Positions 23,971 through 35,067 of a stretch of 64,000 bases of DNA are shown in pieces. A model generated the notes under the pieces. It made no database searches and was not told where the DNA came from. It saw only the letters and a list, made by a program, of their open reading frames with translations. Within the stretch, counting starts at the first letter, position 1. Each line of letters begins with the position of its first letter. The stretch covers positions 3,261,501 to 3,325,500 of the forward strand of contig OZ014414.1 of NCBI GenBank assembly GCA_963965975.1, in the 5' to 3' direction. This DNA comes from Xestospongia bergquistia. Taxonomy: Eukaryota; Porifera; Demospongiae; Haplosclerida; Petrosiidae. The position numbers were made by a program, and so were the translations under genes.

Positions 23971-25101
23971 CTAACGCTTCCTTGTTGAGTTATGAGTATT
24001 TTTTTCTGTTGGTGAGAGTGTTCTTGATGCGAATGCAATAGGTCTTTCTGCTCCTTCTTTAGTACGATGCGCAATAACTGCTCCTACTCCAATGGGTGAT
24101 GCATCACAAGTTAAGGCCAATGTCTGTGTACCATCATAATGAGCATGTACAGGAGGTGACCTAATTAACTCCTTAGCTTTCTTGAATGCTTGTTCTTGTT
24201 CTGACTTCCAGTTCCATTTCCTGTCTTTGTGCAAAAGTGAATATAATGGATTCAAAATAGAATATAATTTTGGGAGAAATTTACCATAATAATTAATTAA
24301 GCCTAAAAATGCTTTAAGTTCTGACACATTGGTGGGATGGGGTGACTGTACAATGGCTTCTACTTTCTCTTCTGTAGGCTCAATTCCATGTTTAGTGAAC
24401 TTGTGGCCCAGATATTGTACTTCTGGTGCCATGAATATACATTTTTCTCGTCTAAGTTTCATTCCAGCTAGTGACAATCTTTCTAATACTTTCTCTACAT
24501 TGGCTACATGTTCTGATTCAGTATGGCCTGTGATTAATATATCATCAATATACACACTGACCTGTGGTATTCCTTGGAGGAGATTTTCCATCAGGCGCTG
24601 AAATATTGATGGTGCTGAGTTGATTCCGAATGGTAGTCGTCTGTAGGCATATAACCCTTTGTGTGTATTGACGGTAGTGTATAACTGAGACTGTAGATCA
24701 AGTTCTACTTGTTGATATGCATGTGACAGATCCATCTTTATAAAGGACTTTCCTCCTGCTAATGAAGAGAAGAGATCATCAACTTTAGGTAACAGGTAGG
24801 TATTGAGCTTAGATGCTTTATTGATAGTGGTTTTGTAATCTCCACAGATACGAATTGAGTTGTCTGGTTTCATAACCGGGACTATGGGTGAGGCCCACTC
24901 TGAGAACTGTACTCTCTCTATTATTCCCTCACGTTGTAGTCTGTCTAACTCTGCGTCAACTTTGGGTCTGATCGCATATGGAACCGGACGGGCTTTACAA
25001 AAAATAGGTTTAGTCTGGGGATCAATGTGAATTTTTGCTGTTGTTCCTTTTAACTTCCCTAGACCTTTCTCAAACACCAGATTATACTTGTCCAAAACCA
25101 A
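23971..25101 (-). pseudogene. Gypsy reverse transcriptase and RNase H start
   Basis: A 376-residue open segment. RT motifs include SEWASPIVPVMKPDNSIRIC, KMDLSHAYQQVEL, RRLPFGINSAPSIFQR and the active site VYIDDILITG, followed by GLINYYGKFLPKL and the RNase H motif LTCDASPIGVGAVIAH. RT motifs are intact and the frame is lost at the RNase H side. The stretch 25102-25287 upstream, between protease and RT, contains stops. Confidence 0.9.
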
Positions 25102-25287
25102 CTCTAACTCTCCTTTTTGTTGTACTTACTGTACACTCTGCCAATTCAACCAAAAATGCATAAGCCAGTTGCAACCAAAAAGACTTGGACCAGTGCCTTC
25201 GACAATCAATAGTGGTAAAACTTTTTGTACTCCTTCGTAACTCACTTCTACATCCACTGTACCCAGTACTTTAATTTCGTGACCTGA

Positions 25288-26295
25288 TTATGATGTAAGT
25301 CTAACTGTTGATGGTTTCAGTTCCCTAATATGACCAATTTGTGCAAACGCTTGCTGACTAATAATTGATGATGACGCTCCAGTGTCTAACTCCATTGTAA
25401 TTAATTTCTTATTTACACTTACAGTAATTTGAATTGGTTTAGCTTGACTATCAGTTAGTCTCAAAAGTCTATGAGTATCTTCTTTGTCTGACCTGGTAGC
25501 ATAGTTATCTTCAACATGGTGTGTCAGCATATGAAGTTTTCGAGTACTCTGTTTTGAACGCTGTTGATGACGTCCACTCCTACACGTTTTCGAAATGTGA
25601 TGTCGTTTATGACATACGTGACACTCCTTGTCTCTGAAAAAACAAGTTTGAGCTATGTGCTGACCTCCACATCTGTAGCAATTCTGAATTGGTTTCGTCT
25701 TTTGCTGCTGGATTCTCTGGACTGTAACTAGTGGCTTCTGTTCAACTTCTTGCATGACTTTCGAACTTTTCTCAGCTGCTTCTAATCCTGGAGCAACCTC
25801 AAGCATCTTGGCAAGAGTCAAATCTGTTTCTGATAAGAGACACCTTTGCATTGCAGGGTGATTAATACCACAAACAATTCTTTCTCTTAGCATCTCATCC
25901 AGCTTGTCTCCGAAATTACAAAATTCTGATAATTTCCTTAGTTCTGCTACAAAAGCAGCAATAGTTTTGTTCAACTGACGAACTATAGAATTGAAATGAA
26001 AATGTTGAACTATCTCCGACCGTCTTGGGTGAAAATGTTCTCTCACTAACTTGACTAAATCATCATAAGATAAGTCTGAGGGCTTCGTTGGAGTCGATAA
26101 ATTCCTAATTAGCTGATATGCGGTAACTCCACAAATACTGAGAAGAATGGCACGTTTCTTCGCTTCAGCTCTAATATCATTAGCTACAAAATAGTTCTGA
26201 AGTCGCTCTACGTATGTGTCCCATTGTTCTCTCTCTGGAAAGAATTCTCCCACGCAGCCATGTTTAGCCATTTTAACTTCTCTCTTTTTTTTCAT
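25288..26295 (-). CDS. Gypsy gag with zinc knuckle and protease
   Basis: 335 residues. The gag capsid-like part contains WDTYVERLQNYFVANDI and ERIVCGINHPAMQ. The zinc knuckle CYRCGGQHIAQTC is followed by a second Cys/His group CHVCHKRHHISKTC. Near the end, MELDTGASSSIIS is the aspartic protease active site. The likely start is the Met at MAKHG rather than the upstream MKKK. A stop at the protease end interrupts continuation into RT, which in many gypsy elements would be one frame or a frameshift. Confidence 0.9.
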   Translation of the reverse strand: MKKKREVKMAKHGCVGEFFPEREQWDTYVERLQNYFVANDIRAEAKKRAILLSICGVTAYQLIRNLSTPTKPSDLSYDDLVKLVREHFHPRRSEIVQHFHFNSIVRQLNKTIAAFVAELRKLSEFCNFGDKLDEMLRERIVCGINHPAMQRCLLSETDLTLAKMLEVAPGLEAAEKSSKVMQEVEQKPLVTVQRIQQQKTKPIQNCYRCGGQHIAQTCFFRDKECHVCHKRHHISKTCRSGRHQQRSKQSTRKLHMLTHHVEDNYATRSDKEDTHRLLRLTDSQAKPIQITVSVNKKLITMELDTGASSSIISQQAFAQIGHIRELKPSTVRLTS

Positions 26296-26369
26296 GGGCT
26301 TCTTCTTGACCTTTTGTCGTTGACTTCTCTAGAAGACCTCTCGTCGTAGTCGCACTTCTGACCTTTCGT

Positions 26370-26387
26370 ACTTTACCCTCGTCGCCA
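26370..26387 (-). other. Primer-binding site
   Basis: The minus strand reads TGGCGACGAGGGTAAAGT, four bases inside the 5' LTR. A very similar TGGTGACGAGGGTGGG lies at 56050-56065 in another gypsy fragment, so both probably use the same tRNA primer, which I have not identified. Confidence 0.75.
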
Positions 26388-26391
26388 ATTA

Positions 26392-26610
26392 TGTGATGTA
26401 TTGACTCAGTTATGGTTAATAACTTTATTTGAGTACAAACACATTCACATATGATATAACACAAACTCAAGACTCCAAACAAAACATTCCACAATAACAC
26501 AACATGAACATTTTATAAAGTATATTGCCTAGATCACTTATGGAACAGGAAGTATACACAATATAATAATATTCATAAGTATTACAACACAATAATCAAA
26601 TAGTAATACA
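26392..26610 (-). repeat. 5' LTR of the gypsy element
   Basis: 219 bp, plus-strand ends TGTGATGTATTG and AATAGTAATACA. It would hold promoter and polyadenylation signals. Confidence 0.9.
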
Positions 26611-26626
26611 GTGCATTATAATATCA

Positions 26627-28930
26627 CTATATTGAACTTTCATTGCTTCTTTGCATTGTAGAAGAGTTATTATGTTTACTAAGTTCAGAAGACTGGCATC
26701 CGTTTTCATTTCCAGGATACTCAGTTCTAGGAGTGAGATGTGTCATTGGTTTCTTTGATACTGTCCTTGCTCTGTCTACACAAGAAAATATACTCCTAAC
26801 CACCTTACTACTAGTTTTCATGTCCAATATTTTAATTAATGTACTTCAAAATTACTTTTTGGCATTTCTTGTCTGCCTGTACTCTTTTCATAATTGTTTG
26901 TGGATTGAACGATAAGATAAAAAGTGCTAAGAAGGGAACTGTACTTTTATATAAACAATCTTTAATAGTTTTAACGTCTTTTTCAATTTGGGCATATTGT
27001 TGTTCAGTTGCTGTCATGTATCTAAAAAGGTAGACAAATGATTTTGATTCATTCCAATTTTATGTTTTAATACTACTCCCAATCTATAAGATGAGGCATT
27101 GGCTGACACAGTAGTTTCATATGTAGAGTCATACAGAGCTAGAAAATGATTAGAGTACAAGTTCTTTAATTCCCTGAAATGCATCATTTTGTGCCTATGA
27201 CAACATTCTAAAGTGATTTGTAATCAAAAGGTCTTTCAATGGTTTGCTTTCTCTGATAGTTTGTAGTGGGGGAAACAACTTCTTTAATTGTGTTACCATT
27301 CCTAGAAAACATCTAACTTAATTCTCACTTTCTGAGTGTTTCACACTTTAAATTGCTTCGATCTTTTCAGAGTTTAGTTTAACTTTTTTCTTGTCAATGA
27401 TCTGTCCTAGAAACATGACACTTGACCTGGAGAACTCAAATTTTGTCGTGGTTCTAAGTGAGTCCTGACTGATGAATTCTTTCTAAAACTCTTCTTGGCC
27501 CTTAAGAAAGACTAAAGTATCATCTATATTATACCCTACTTCTTCCAATCCAGTTAAAACATTGGTCATTCTCTTTGAAAATGTTCAGGAACAAGAGAAA
27601 TACCAAATGGCAATCGATTAAAGTGAAATTTTCCAAAGAGAATTAAGAACGTAGTAAGGGTAGCTGATTCCTTACCTAATGGTATTTGTCAGAATCCTGA
27701 GTTGACATGAAGTTTACTAAATATTTCAACACCTCAAATTATACCAGGGTTGTTCAACTGAGGCTAAAGCAAATTTCACAACAGACACTATCATTCATTT
27801 GAGTGGGATTAATGCAGAGTTTGCCATTTTACTTCAGTACAACAACAAACCAGCATGCCAAACTGTTAGGTCATGTACTGGAGAAAACCTACCTAAGTTC
27901 TGCATACATTTTGATTAATCTTAATGTTATTTTTCTCTCTTTCATGACACCCAAGTCTTTAAAGGTTTTGGAAATTTGTCTTTGAGAGTTTGGACAAAGT
28001 GAGCTTCAAGGACCTATAACTGGACCTCCAAGTAATGGATTGTAGCCCATTTATAATGTACAGTCTCCTGGATGGTTTTGTCATTCTTAATAATGATGGC
28101 AGTCAATTGACCATAGACATTGAGAGATTGCTCTCTTAGTCCATTAAATCTTCTGGTGGATGCTTGTAACTTGCTGTCATTGGTAAATATACATAAAGAT
28201 GAATTGATAACAGTATCATCAGCAACTGTATCTGTCTTAAACTTTACAGTTCAACTGTTCACGTGAACACTCAATTCAATCATGCATGGGTGCTGATATG
28301 ACTACTCCCAGAAAAGCTGTTTCTTCTTCATTAATTTTATGGAAGTTTTAGTTACTGACCTTTGGTTCAGCACTAGCTATAAAATTGTTTTGAGCTTACA
28401 CTTGTTGCATCTCACATCCTTGCTGGAAGGCACTGCTTTAAATGGGGAGGTTCTTTCCCATATCAATGGCATCTTTGATTTGGTCTCAAGGACTTTGCTC
28501 TTCACTGTGAGGAGGAGACTTTGGTTTGAACTCTGAGGTGGTCTTTGAGGAGCCTATCTCATCATGGGTGTTTACCCCCTAACAATCTGTTTGCAGACTC
28601 CATGGGGTCATCTGTCTTGACCTCACATGATTCCCTTTTCAAGCTGATTTTATGGTTTTTTGTGTGTGTTAGGTCTGCATTCAACTGCAAAGTCGAGGAT
28701 AAAGCTTAGTCTAATAGTCTTACTATGTGGTCAGGTATCACTTTTCCATGAAGAATTTCATAAGGGCAATGATCTGCAAGCGTATAGAGTGGAGTTACAA
28801 ATGAATCTACAGGATTCCCTTCTCGTGGCTTTCTCTGGTTACATATTGTTCTTTTATAGATTATATTTAACTTCTTTATGAAACAGTTTTGAAGTTTCTC
28901 TATCACAACCTTATAGTCTATTCTTCTTGT
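26627..28930 (-). mobile_element. Older, heavily decayed gypsy relic
   Basis: On the minus strand, gag remnants are DSFVTPLYTLADHCPY at about 28800. RT remnants are RLPFGIS near 27610 and the active-site block NIDDTLVF near 27520. RNase H remnants are ETTVSANASSYRLGVVLK at 27070-27125 and TATEQQYAQIEKDVKTIK at 27015-26960. Many stops and frameshifts make it inactive. It lies immediately right of the younger gypsy element. Confidence 0.75.
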
Positions 28931-30518
28931 CCTTTACATTGAGGTTAAATGAGCTTGATATATATCATCTGCTTTGTTACATATTTTATTATAAATGATC
29001 GTATTCACCTATCTCTCCTATGTTTTACTGATCAGATCAGAAGTTTTCTGAATCTTTTGATTCCCACATCACCCATCTTCTGGTTTGAAAAAGTCAAACT
29101 CTCTGCAATGGTGGGGTTATTTGATAACTCATCATAGCACTATCCCAGCTCTGACACTTTAGTGTTACTGATAGTTAATACCATTCTTGTAAACACTAAC
29201 AATAACATAAACATAATCTAAAATAACATGACTTACGACTCAACTTTTACAGACCAGAACAGAAACAGGAAATAACAATGAAATCAATTACAATTATATT
29301 ACAAACGCACTAGAAAATTCATTGCACATTTCTATGTTTATAGATGAATACTATTTATGTAAAATGTAATTGATGATGACTATATAGATGTCTAGTTTGC
29401 TGACTATAGTGTCCTTTAGTTGTAATACATGTCACTAACTGCATGTATCCCTTATAATCTTGTTTACTTCAATAAAATAATATGTATTGTAGGTATCATA
29501 CATTACTTCTCTGTGAAAGCACCAGCTTTTGATAGTTTCTGTTGATATTTGTCGTGTTGTTGTCCTTGAAAGCAATAATGTAGTAAATAACCTATTCAAA
29601 CATTTTCTTCTGTATTTTCAATTTATAATTTAAATTTGAGACTTTAATGTACACCCTTTTCTTATGTCATAAGTTAAGGTTCTTAAATTGGTCAAAAGGC
29701 ATACATAATAATTCTTACCAAAATAACACACAGTGTCCTTAAATGTTTACATGTTCCTTTTTATATATGCATGAATTGATAGCTCCTTATACAATTATGT
29801 GCTTTAAATAAACTGCATGCTAGTTTGATACTGGCATTGTGGCTCATGATACTTAAAGAATTAGCCTCATCCCCAGAGTAGCACAACCCACAGTATGGTA
29901 CCTAGTATATATAGTCAAGCATTGCATTAACAATATTTAAAGTAGATTTCATATGGTTTTGTCTTAATGTATTTAGTAGCTATAGTATTCAGGCTCCTGC
30001 TAATTATTGTCAATTGATATAGTGATTAAAAATTGAATACTGACACATTTTATGTACATTTATATAGCTGGTTATCATGTACATTGTATGATATATAGCA
30101 TATGAATGCAGTATTCTATATAATCTACCCTTGTATTCCAGCTATCATATGTCAATTAGTTACTCTTGCTACATATAAGGAGTAATGCTTGTATTATTAC
30201 TAAAGATAATCATGATCATTATTAAAATTTGAAGTATGGCCTTTATAAAGAATCCATAGTCTCCTGCCATTATATTATTACAATTTTGGCTTTTAAAACT
30301 GATAACATTTAGTGTTTAATATACATGCATGTAATATAAATCTGATTATAATTCATATGTCCTAACTATGAAATGTATAGAATGTGTTTTAACATGTAAT
30401 TATGTAAGATGTTGCAAGCAAATATCATTAAAACATTTCCTTAGTAGTTTGTCTAGTTTTTTGTTCATGAAATGTTAATGATAGTACTCATCTTTTGACA
30501 TATTCTCTCATTATAGTA
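28931..30518 (+). other. AT-rich upstream region of locus A
   Basis: Contains the second copy of the dispersed repeat (29380-29505). Otherwise I see no exon. A promoter for locus A would be expected here, but no clear core element can be singled out in DNA this AT-rich. Confidence 0.45.
29380..29505 (+). repeat. Dispersed repeat, copy 2
   Basis: Matches 21230-21365 through CACTAACTGCATGTATCCC and CTTGTTTACTTCAATAAAAT with a few substitutions and indels. Confidence 0.65.
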
Positions 30519-30736
30519 ATGATTGATATCACTCAATGGAGAGTGAGTATTGGATTGTGGGCGTGTCATCAGACATCATACAGTACTCATTCTAAAGATA
30601 TTTCAAACACTGAGAGCAGTAGTAGGATAGATGGAGTGTCTGTAATCAGGAAGATTAAAGATCTTACCTTCTCTTTAGGAATCTTTCTCTCACTTCTCCT
30701 CATTTTATCAGGAGATCAATCCTGGACCTGAAACAG
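30519..30736 (+). pseudogene. Leader exon with broken 2A-like motif (locus A exon 1)
   Basis: ATG at 30519 opens MIDITQWRVSIGLW, continues through a polar stretch, then a hydrophobic run (FSLGIFLSLLLILSG), then D and a stop at 30731. In the shifted frame the bases after the hydrophobic run read EINPGPETG, the hallmark E-x-N-P-G-P end of 2A-like peptides, which make the ribosome skip a peptide bond and can act as N-terminal leaders in invertebrate innate-immune proteins. Loss of eight bases between GAGAT repeats would explain the frame break. The donor CAG|GTAACT at 30737 then gives phase 1, matching the Death exon at 35896. The intron between them holds a gypsy insertion. Confidence 0.6.
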
Positions 30737-30759
30737 GTAACTCTACTATTATACTATTA

Positions 30760-31110
30760 AAATGAACTGCCTAAGTCCTTTTATACATAACTGTTAGTCA
30801 CTTATAATGAGTTTGAGTAATTGTTCTTTTCACAGATGAAAAGTTTATTCCAGAAATATATTTTTTACAAAACAATAATGCTTCTCTGGTCAATAGTAGA
30901 TGACAATTGTATAAACAATTATAGATATAAAGAACTTAATCAGTGACAGCTTAGTTGACATTGATTGATGAAATCATTTTCCTTCTTATGTGACCTATTG
31001 TTATTCTTCCTTGTAAATTTACAAAACTAATTTGAATTCAATGCAGAATACCTTAGCCCAAAGAAATAAACAATGCATAAACAAGAACAAAAATAGTATA
31101 ATGCATTCCA
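30760..31110 (+). repeat. Intronic direct repeat, copy 1
   Basis: Matches 36940-37310: CTTTTATACATAACTGTTAG, ACAATTGTATAAACAATTAT and neighbouring blocks recur in the same order with point changes. Both copies lie in introns of locus A and flank the Death exon. Confidence 0.7.
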
Positions 31111-31469
31111 TTGTTTTACATTAATTAGCACTACTTGTTCATATAGGTCCACTTTAGTGTTGTTAATTGAGTAATTTGTCTGCTCTTGTTGAAAATGAAC
31201 ACTAAATCAGTGTGGCTATAGATGAACTAAAGAGAAATGGTTTACACAATTTAAAACACCTTTAAGTCTGCAAATTTTATCAAAAAAACTAGAGCGCTAA
31301 ATGTCTAAGAAAATGTCAAATCAAAAAAATTCATACAAAGCCAATTACATTGTTTGCATTCCACCATAATTAAGTCATGCAATTTAGCATAATTATTATA
31401 ACAGCTCCAGCAGAAAAATTGAGAAACTACAAAAAAACCTTTAATATTTAAAGAAAAGTTTTGATTAAG

Positions 31470-31474
31470 AGTCT
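31470..31474. other. Target-site duplication, left copy (AGTCT)
   Basis: AGTCT precedes the left LTR and is repeated at 35601-35605 right after the element. The paralogous unoccupied intron at 58465-58469 has a single AGTCT. Confidence 0.85.
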
Positions 31475-31617
31475 TGTGATAACTTCGGTTATAACTTTAT
31501 TATTCTGGACAAAACAATAACTCGACTTACATAAATAGAGAAACTATCAAAACACATTACATCATTACAAAACACATTACATCACTAAATAAACAATGCA
31601 TGTATAGAGTTACTACA
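31475..31617 (-). repeat. 3' LTR (143 bp)
   Basis: Plus-strand ends are TGTGATAACTTCGG and AGAGTTACTACA. The minus strand shows the polypurine tract AAAGGTGGAGGAA at about 31618-31630 right before it. It contains the direct repeat AAACACATTACATCA. Confidence 0.85.
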
Positions 31618-31637
31618 TTCCTCCACCTTTAGCTTCT

Positions 31638-31919
31638 TCAGTATATGATAGGGTGATTAAAACGGTCAGGTGGATTACGTATTCGAGTTGATCGGCGCAA
31701 CAGTCCTTCAGAATGACTTCCAGTTAAGTGGTCCCCATGGTGAGGTGTGGGTTCTGATGGTGTGGCAGATGATTCTACAATACTGAATGGTACAGAGTCA
31801 TATACTTCATGTTCCATATGTTCGTCTTGGTGTTGATCAACATTATTAGGTAAAGATGATAAAGATTTTGTTTTACGAATATGGTCAACATGACGGTGAG
31901 TTTCAACACCATTAGACAA
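31638..31919 (-). pseudogene. Integrase C-terminal tail (second gypsy)
   Basis: GVETHRHVDHIRK and RRSTRIRNPPDRFNHP match the tail of the integrase at 22406-22600. It is separated from the core by frame breaks around 31930-32140. Confidence 0.8.
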
Positions 31920-32141
31920 TTTTATGAGATAGGATAAAGGACCAGTTGATCAGATAATTTCCCCACTAAGCCACTTAGGATTAGATGATCTGAAATTTTT
32001 AGCCAAAATTTTATCTCCTTGTGCAAACATTATCAGTTTTACTGTTATTGTGGTTTTCCTTATGTTTCCTCTGAGATCTTTCAATCCTCCTACTAACGTC
32101 AGGAAACAGGAAATCCAAACAACATCTAGGTCATCGATTAA

Positions 32142-32531
32142 TCAATAATTCTCCTGGTGAAATACCAGTGGTTGTATGTGGCATAATCCGGTACTTAAAC
32201 AAAATTTAGAGAGCTTATCTTGAATGATTTTTCCTTCAGTACACTTTAGTCCTCGTTTAATAGTTTGTACCGCCCTCTCTACTAGCCCATTTGAAGAGGG
32301 ATGATATGGAGCAGTAGTCACATGTTTGATGCCATTTGCTTCCATAAATTCCTTAAATTCCTGACTGATAAATGAAGGGCCGTTATCTGTCACAACTTTG
32401 CGAGGTAGTCCATGAGTTGAAAATATGATTCGAAGTTTCTCAATAGTTTTGGCTGATGTTATTGATTGCATAATATGGGCTTCTGTCCATTTCGAGTGAG
32501 CATTGACTAATATCAAAAACATGTGTCCCAT
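32142..32531 (-). pseudogene. Integrase core (second gypsy)
   Basis: Motifs are VNAHSKWTEAH near the first catalytic region, VVTDNGPSFISQEFKEF with the second Asp, and YHPSSNGLVERAVQT with the catalytic Glu. The end is frame-shifted (CLSTGLCHIQ). Confidence 0.85.
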
Positions 32532-32602
32532 AAATGGTCCTACAAAATCTAAGTGCAGTCGACTCCAGGGCTGAGTAGGCCACTCTCAGGGATGCAAGGG
32601 TG

Positions 32603-32812
32603 CTACACTGCTACCAAGGGCAAAGGTTGTGAGCCTTGACAAGCAGTACAGTCTTTCACTATGGCTTCAATCTCACTATCCATCTTTGGCCACCAAACAT
32701 ATGATTGAGCTAATGCCTTCATTTTATTTGAGCCTGGATGAGCTTGATGTAGTTCTTTCAACACGTCACTTCGACATGGTTTAGGTACGAGTATACGTGA
32801 ACCCCATAGCAC
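32603..32812 (-). pseudogene. Integrase HHCC zinc finger (second gypsy)
   Basis: ELHQAHPGSNKMKALAQSYV followed by WWPKMDSEIEAIV and CTACQ shows both His and both Cys of the N-terminal integrase finger. Confidence 0.8.
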
Positions 32813-33052
32813 ACAGCCATGAAGAACACTTAATTCATTTCATCTAAAGAAAAATGGTTGCATCTCTTCCTCATCAATGCTAACTGGCCATCCAGACTGA
32901 ATATATCGGCGGACCCTTGAAAGCACTGCATCCTTATCTGTTAGTTCCTTCATGTTTATAGCACTTAAAGATGTTGTAGTTGACAGATGGGTTAACAAAT
33001 TAATAAGATCACCTGGAAGACAGTCAGAGGTGGTTGTAACTGGTCTAGGTAT

Positions 33053-33280
33053 TCAACTAAGAGCGTCAGCATTGCTAAGGTCCTTTCCAGATTTATAGCG
33101 AATAGAGTAGTGATAGGCGCTTAAGGTAAGTGCCCATCTCTGTATTCTAAACGAAGCCATTTGAGGAATTTGCTTATTCTCACTAAACAAAAATGATAAG
33201 GGTTTATGGTCAGACTCAATAGTGAAATGTCTGCCAAACAGATAGTTATGAAATTTCTTAGTACCAAAAACAATGGCCAA
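33053..33280 (-). pseudogene. RNase H end (second gypsy)
   Basis: FGTKKFHNYLFGRHFTIES, DHKPLSFLFSENKQIP and QRWALTLSAYHYSIRYKSG identify the RNase H end and the linker to integrase. It is preceded by a frame break at 33300-33330. Confidence 0.85.
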
Positions 33281-33328
33281 TCCTTCTTTTTCTAACTGAG
33301 AATATTTCTTTTCAGCGACAGTTAAAGT

Positions 33329-33943
33329 TCATGAAGCATAAGCTACTGGACAATCAGTGCCATCTTCCATTGTGTGTGATAGGATTGCACCTATCCCATA
33401 AGGTGATGCATCACAAATCAGTACTAAAGGTTTTGAATCATCATAGTGAACAAGCAATGTGTGCTTTTGTAACGCATTCTTCGCTATCTCAAATGCTGTA
33501 TCTTGCTTAGTAGTCCAGGACCATCGTGACTGTTTGCGTAATAAGTCACACAAAGGTGTTAACTGAGCTGCAAGGTTAGGTAAAAACCGACTATAGTAAT
33601 TGATAATGCCCAAAAATGATCTAAGCTCTGTCACATTCTTAGGTTTTGGGGCTTCCTGAATTGCTTTAACTTTTTCTGTTGTGGGGTGGAGTCCCCTTTC
33701 ATCAATGATGTGACCAAGATACTCCACACTTGGTTTTAGAAAGAAACATTTAGACCTTTTCAAACGTAAGCCTGCAGCTGAAAGCTTACTTAAAACAACA
33801 TCAAGATTTTGCAAATGGTCTGCTTCTGTAGACCCAGTGACTAAAATATCATTCAGGTATACTGAGACTCCTTGACAACTTTGTAATAGGCACTCCATGC
33901 ACCTTTGAAAAATGGCAGGTGCAGCTGCTATACCAAATGGCAA
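33329..33943 (-). pseudogene. Reverse transcriptase, catalytic Asp altered
   Basis: MPFGIAAAPAIFQRCMECLL and GIINYYSRFLPNLA are typical RT blocks, and LICDASPYGIGAIL opens RNase H. The active site reads VYLNDILVTG instead of Y-x-DD, so the first catalytic Asp is Asn (GAT to AAT at about 33853). With the frame breaks around 33944-34086 this rules out activity. Confidence 0.9.
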
Positions 33944-34086
33944 TCAATTATATCTAAATAAACCCTTGTGGGTGTTTATGGTTACATATTGTCGTGAGTC
34001 TTCATCAATTTTAACCTGGAGGTATGCTTGCGAGAGGTCTAACTTTGAGAAGTACTTTCCCCCAGATAACCTGGAAAATAATTCTT

Positions 34087-35025
34087 CTACTCTGGGGAGA
34101 GGGATGAATCAATTTGTGACACTTGATTAATGGTGACTTTAAAGTCCCCACAAATTCTAACTGAGCCATCTTGTTTAAGTACTGGTACTATAGGGGCTGC
34201 CCATTTAGAGAACTCTATAGGTGATATTATACCCATGGTTACTAATCTCTCTAGTTCAGTCTCTACTTTCTTTCTTAATAAAAATGGATCAGGTCTAGGC
34301 TTGAAAAATCTAGGAACAGCTTTGTCATCAACTCTGAGTTGAACTTTAACCCCTTTTAGGCAACTTAAGCCTTCAGAGAATACAGGGAAGTGTCTATCTA
34401 GGACTTCATTTAATGTTGTCTGAGGTGCTAGACTATGGATAATGGCTAGGTTCAGTTTGAGTTTACCCAACCACTCCCTGCCAATAAGATTTGGGCCACC
34501 TCCATCAACCACAAGGAGTGATAGACCCTCCTCTTGTGCATTATACTGTACATGTACATTAATAGTACCTAGTATGGGAATACACTCACCAGTGTAAGTC
34601 TTTAACTTGACCTTTGACTCTTTAATAGGACTAACACTTTCAGCACCAATTTTGTTGTAAGTAGGTTGGTTAATAACAGTTAGAGAGGCACCTGTGTCCA
34701 ATTCCATTGGTACTAAAACATTGTTCAGTTTCACATGTATAATTAGTGGGTTTGATGAGCTACCTCTTGCTGTAAACATAGCATATGACTCGTCCTCTGA
34801 GGACTCTTGAGTAACCTTTTCCTCTGCAATACTTGATACAAAGTGATTTCGCTGAGAGTTCTTGTGTTTGGTGTCTTGTTTGCTCTTCACTCGACACATC
34901 TTAGCAATATGTCTCCTTCTTTTACAATTATGACAGTTGAAGTCTTTAAAGCGACAGATTGTGGGTGAGTGTTTACCTCCACATCTGTGACATGATTTAC
35001 TAGTATGAGGTGGAGTAAATTTCAC
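34087..35025 (-). CDS. Gag end, protease and RT start (second gypsy)
   Basis: 312 open residues. The zinc knuckle is CHRCGGKHSPTIC, followed by CHNCKRRRHIAKMC. The protease site is MELDTGASLTVIN, then NLIGREWLGKLKLN, then the RT N-terminus SKWAAPIVPVLKQDGSVRIC. It is fused in one frame, unlike the first gypsy where a stop separates protease from RT. Confidence 0.9.
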   Translation of the reverse strand: MKFTPPHTSKSCHRCGGKHSPTICRFKDFNCHNCKRRRHIAKMCRVKSKQDTKHKNSQRNHFVSSIAEEKVTQESSEDESYAMFTARGSSSNPLIIHVKLNNVLVPMELDTGASLTVINQPTYNKIGAESVSPIKESKVKLKTYTGECIPILGTINVHVQYNAQEEGLSLLVVDGGGPNLIGREWLGKLKLNLAIIHSLAPQTTLNEVLDRHFPVFSEGLSCLKGVKVQLRVDDKAVPRFFKPRPDPFLLRKKVETELERLVTMGIISPIEFSKWAAPIVPVLKQDGSVRICGDFKVTINQVSQIDSSLSPE

Positions 35026-35067
35026 ACGTTGGTTACGTTCCTGAGAAGTGTAATTAAGTCCTTGACC

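Larger units (their letters stand above)
22164..26610 (-). mobile_element. Ty3/gypsy LTR retrotransposon with two LTRs
   Basis: Minus-strand order: 5' LTR (26392-26610), primer-binding site (26370-26387), gag and protease (26295-25288), RT (25101 on), RNase H, integrase zinc finger, core and C-terminal region, polypurine tract (22389-22399), 3' LTR (22164-22383). The two LTRs differ by about nine substitutions and one indel, roughly 4 percent. Several stops and at least one frameshift break the polyprotein. No target duplication is evident: the left flank is ACTTT and the right flank GTGCA. Confidence 0.95.

Noticed and set aside
22159..26640. ACTTT left of the gypsy 3' LTR and again at 26636-26640 as a target duplication
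   Set aside because: The right copy is about 25 bp beyond the LTR end, so it is not a proper target-site duplication and probably chance.
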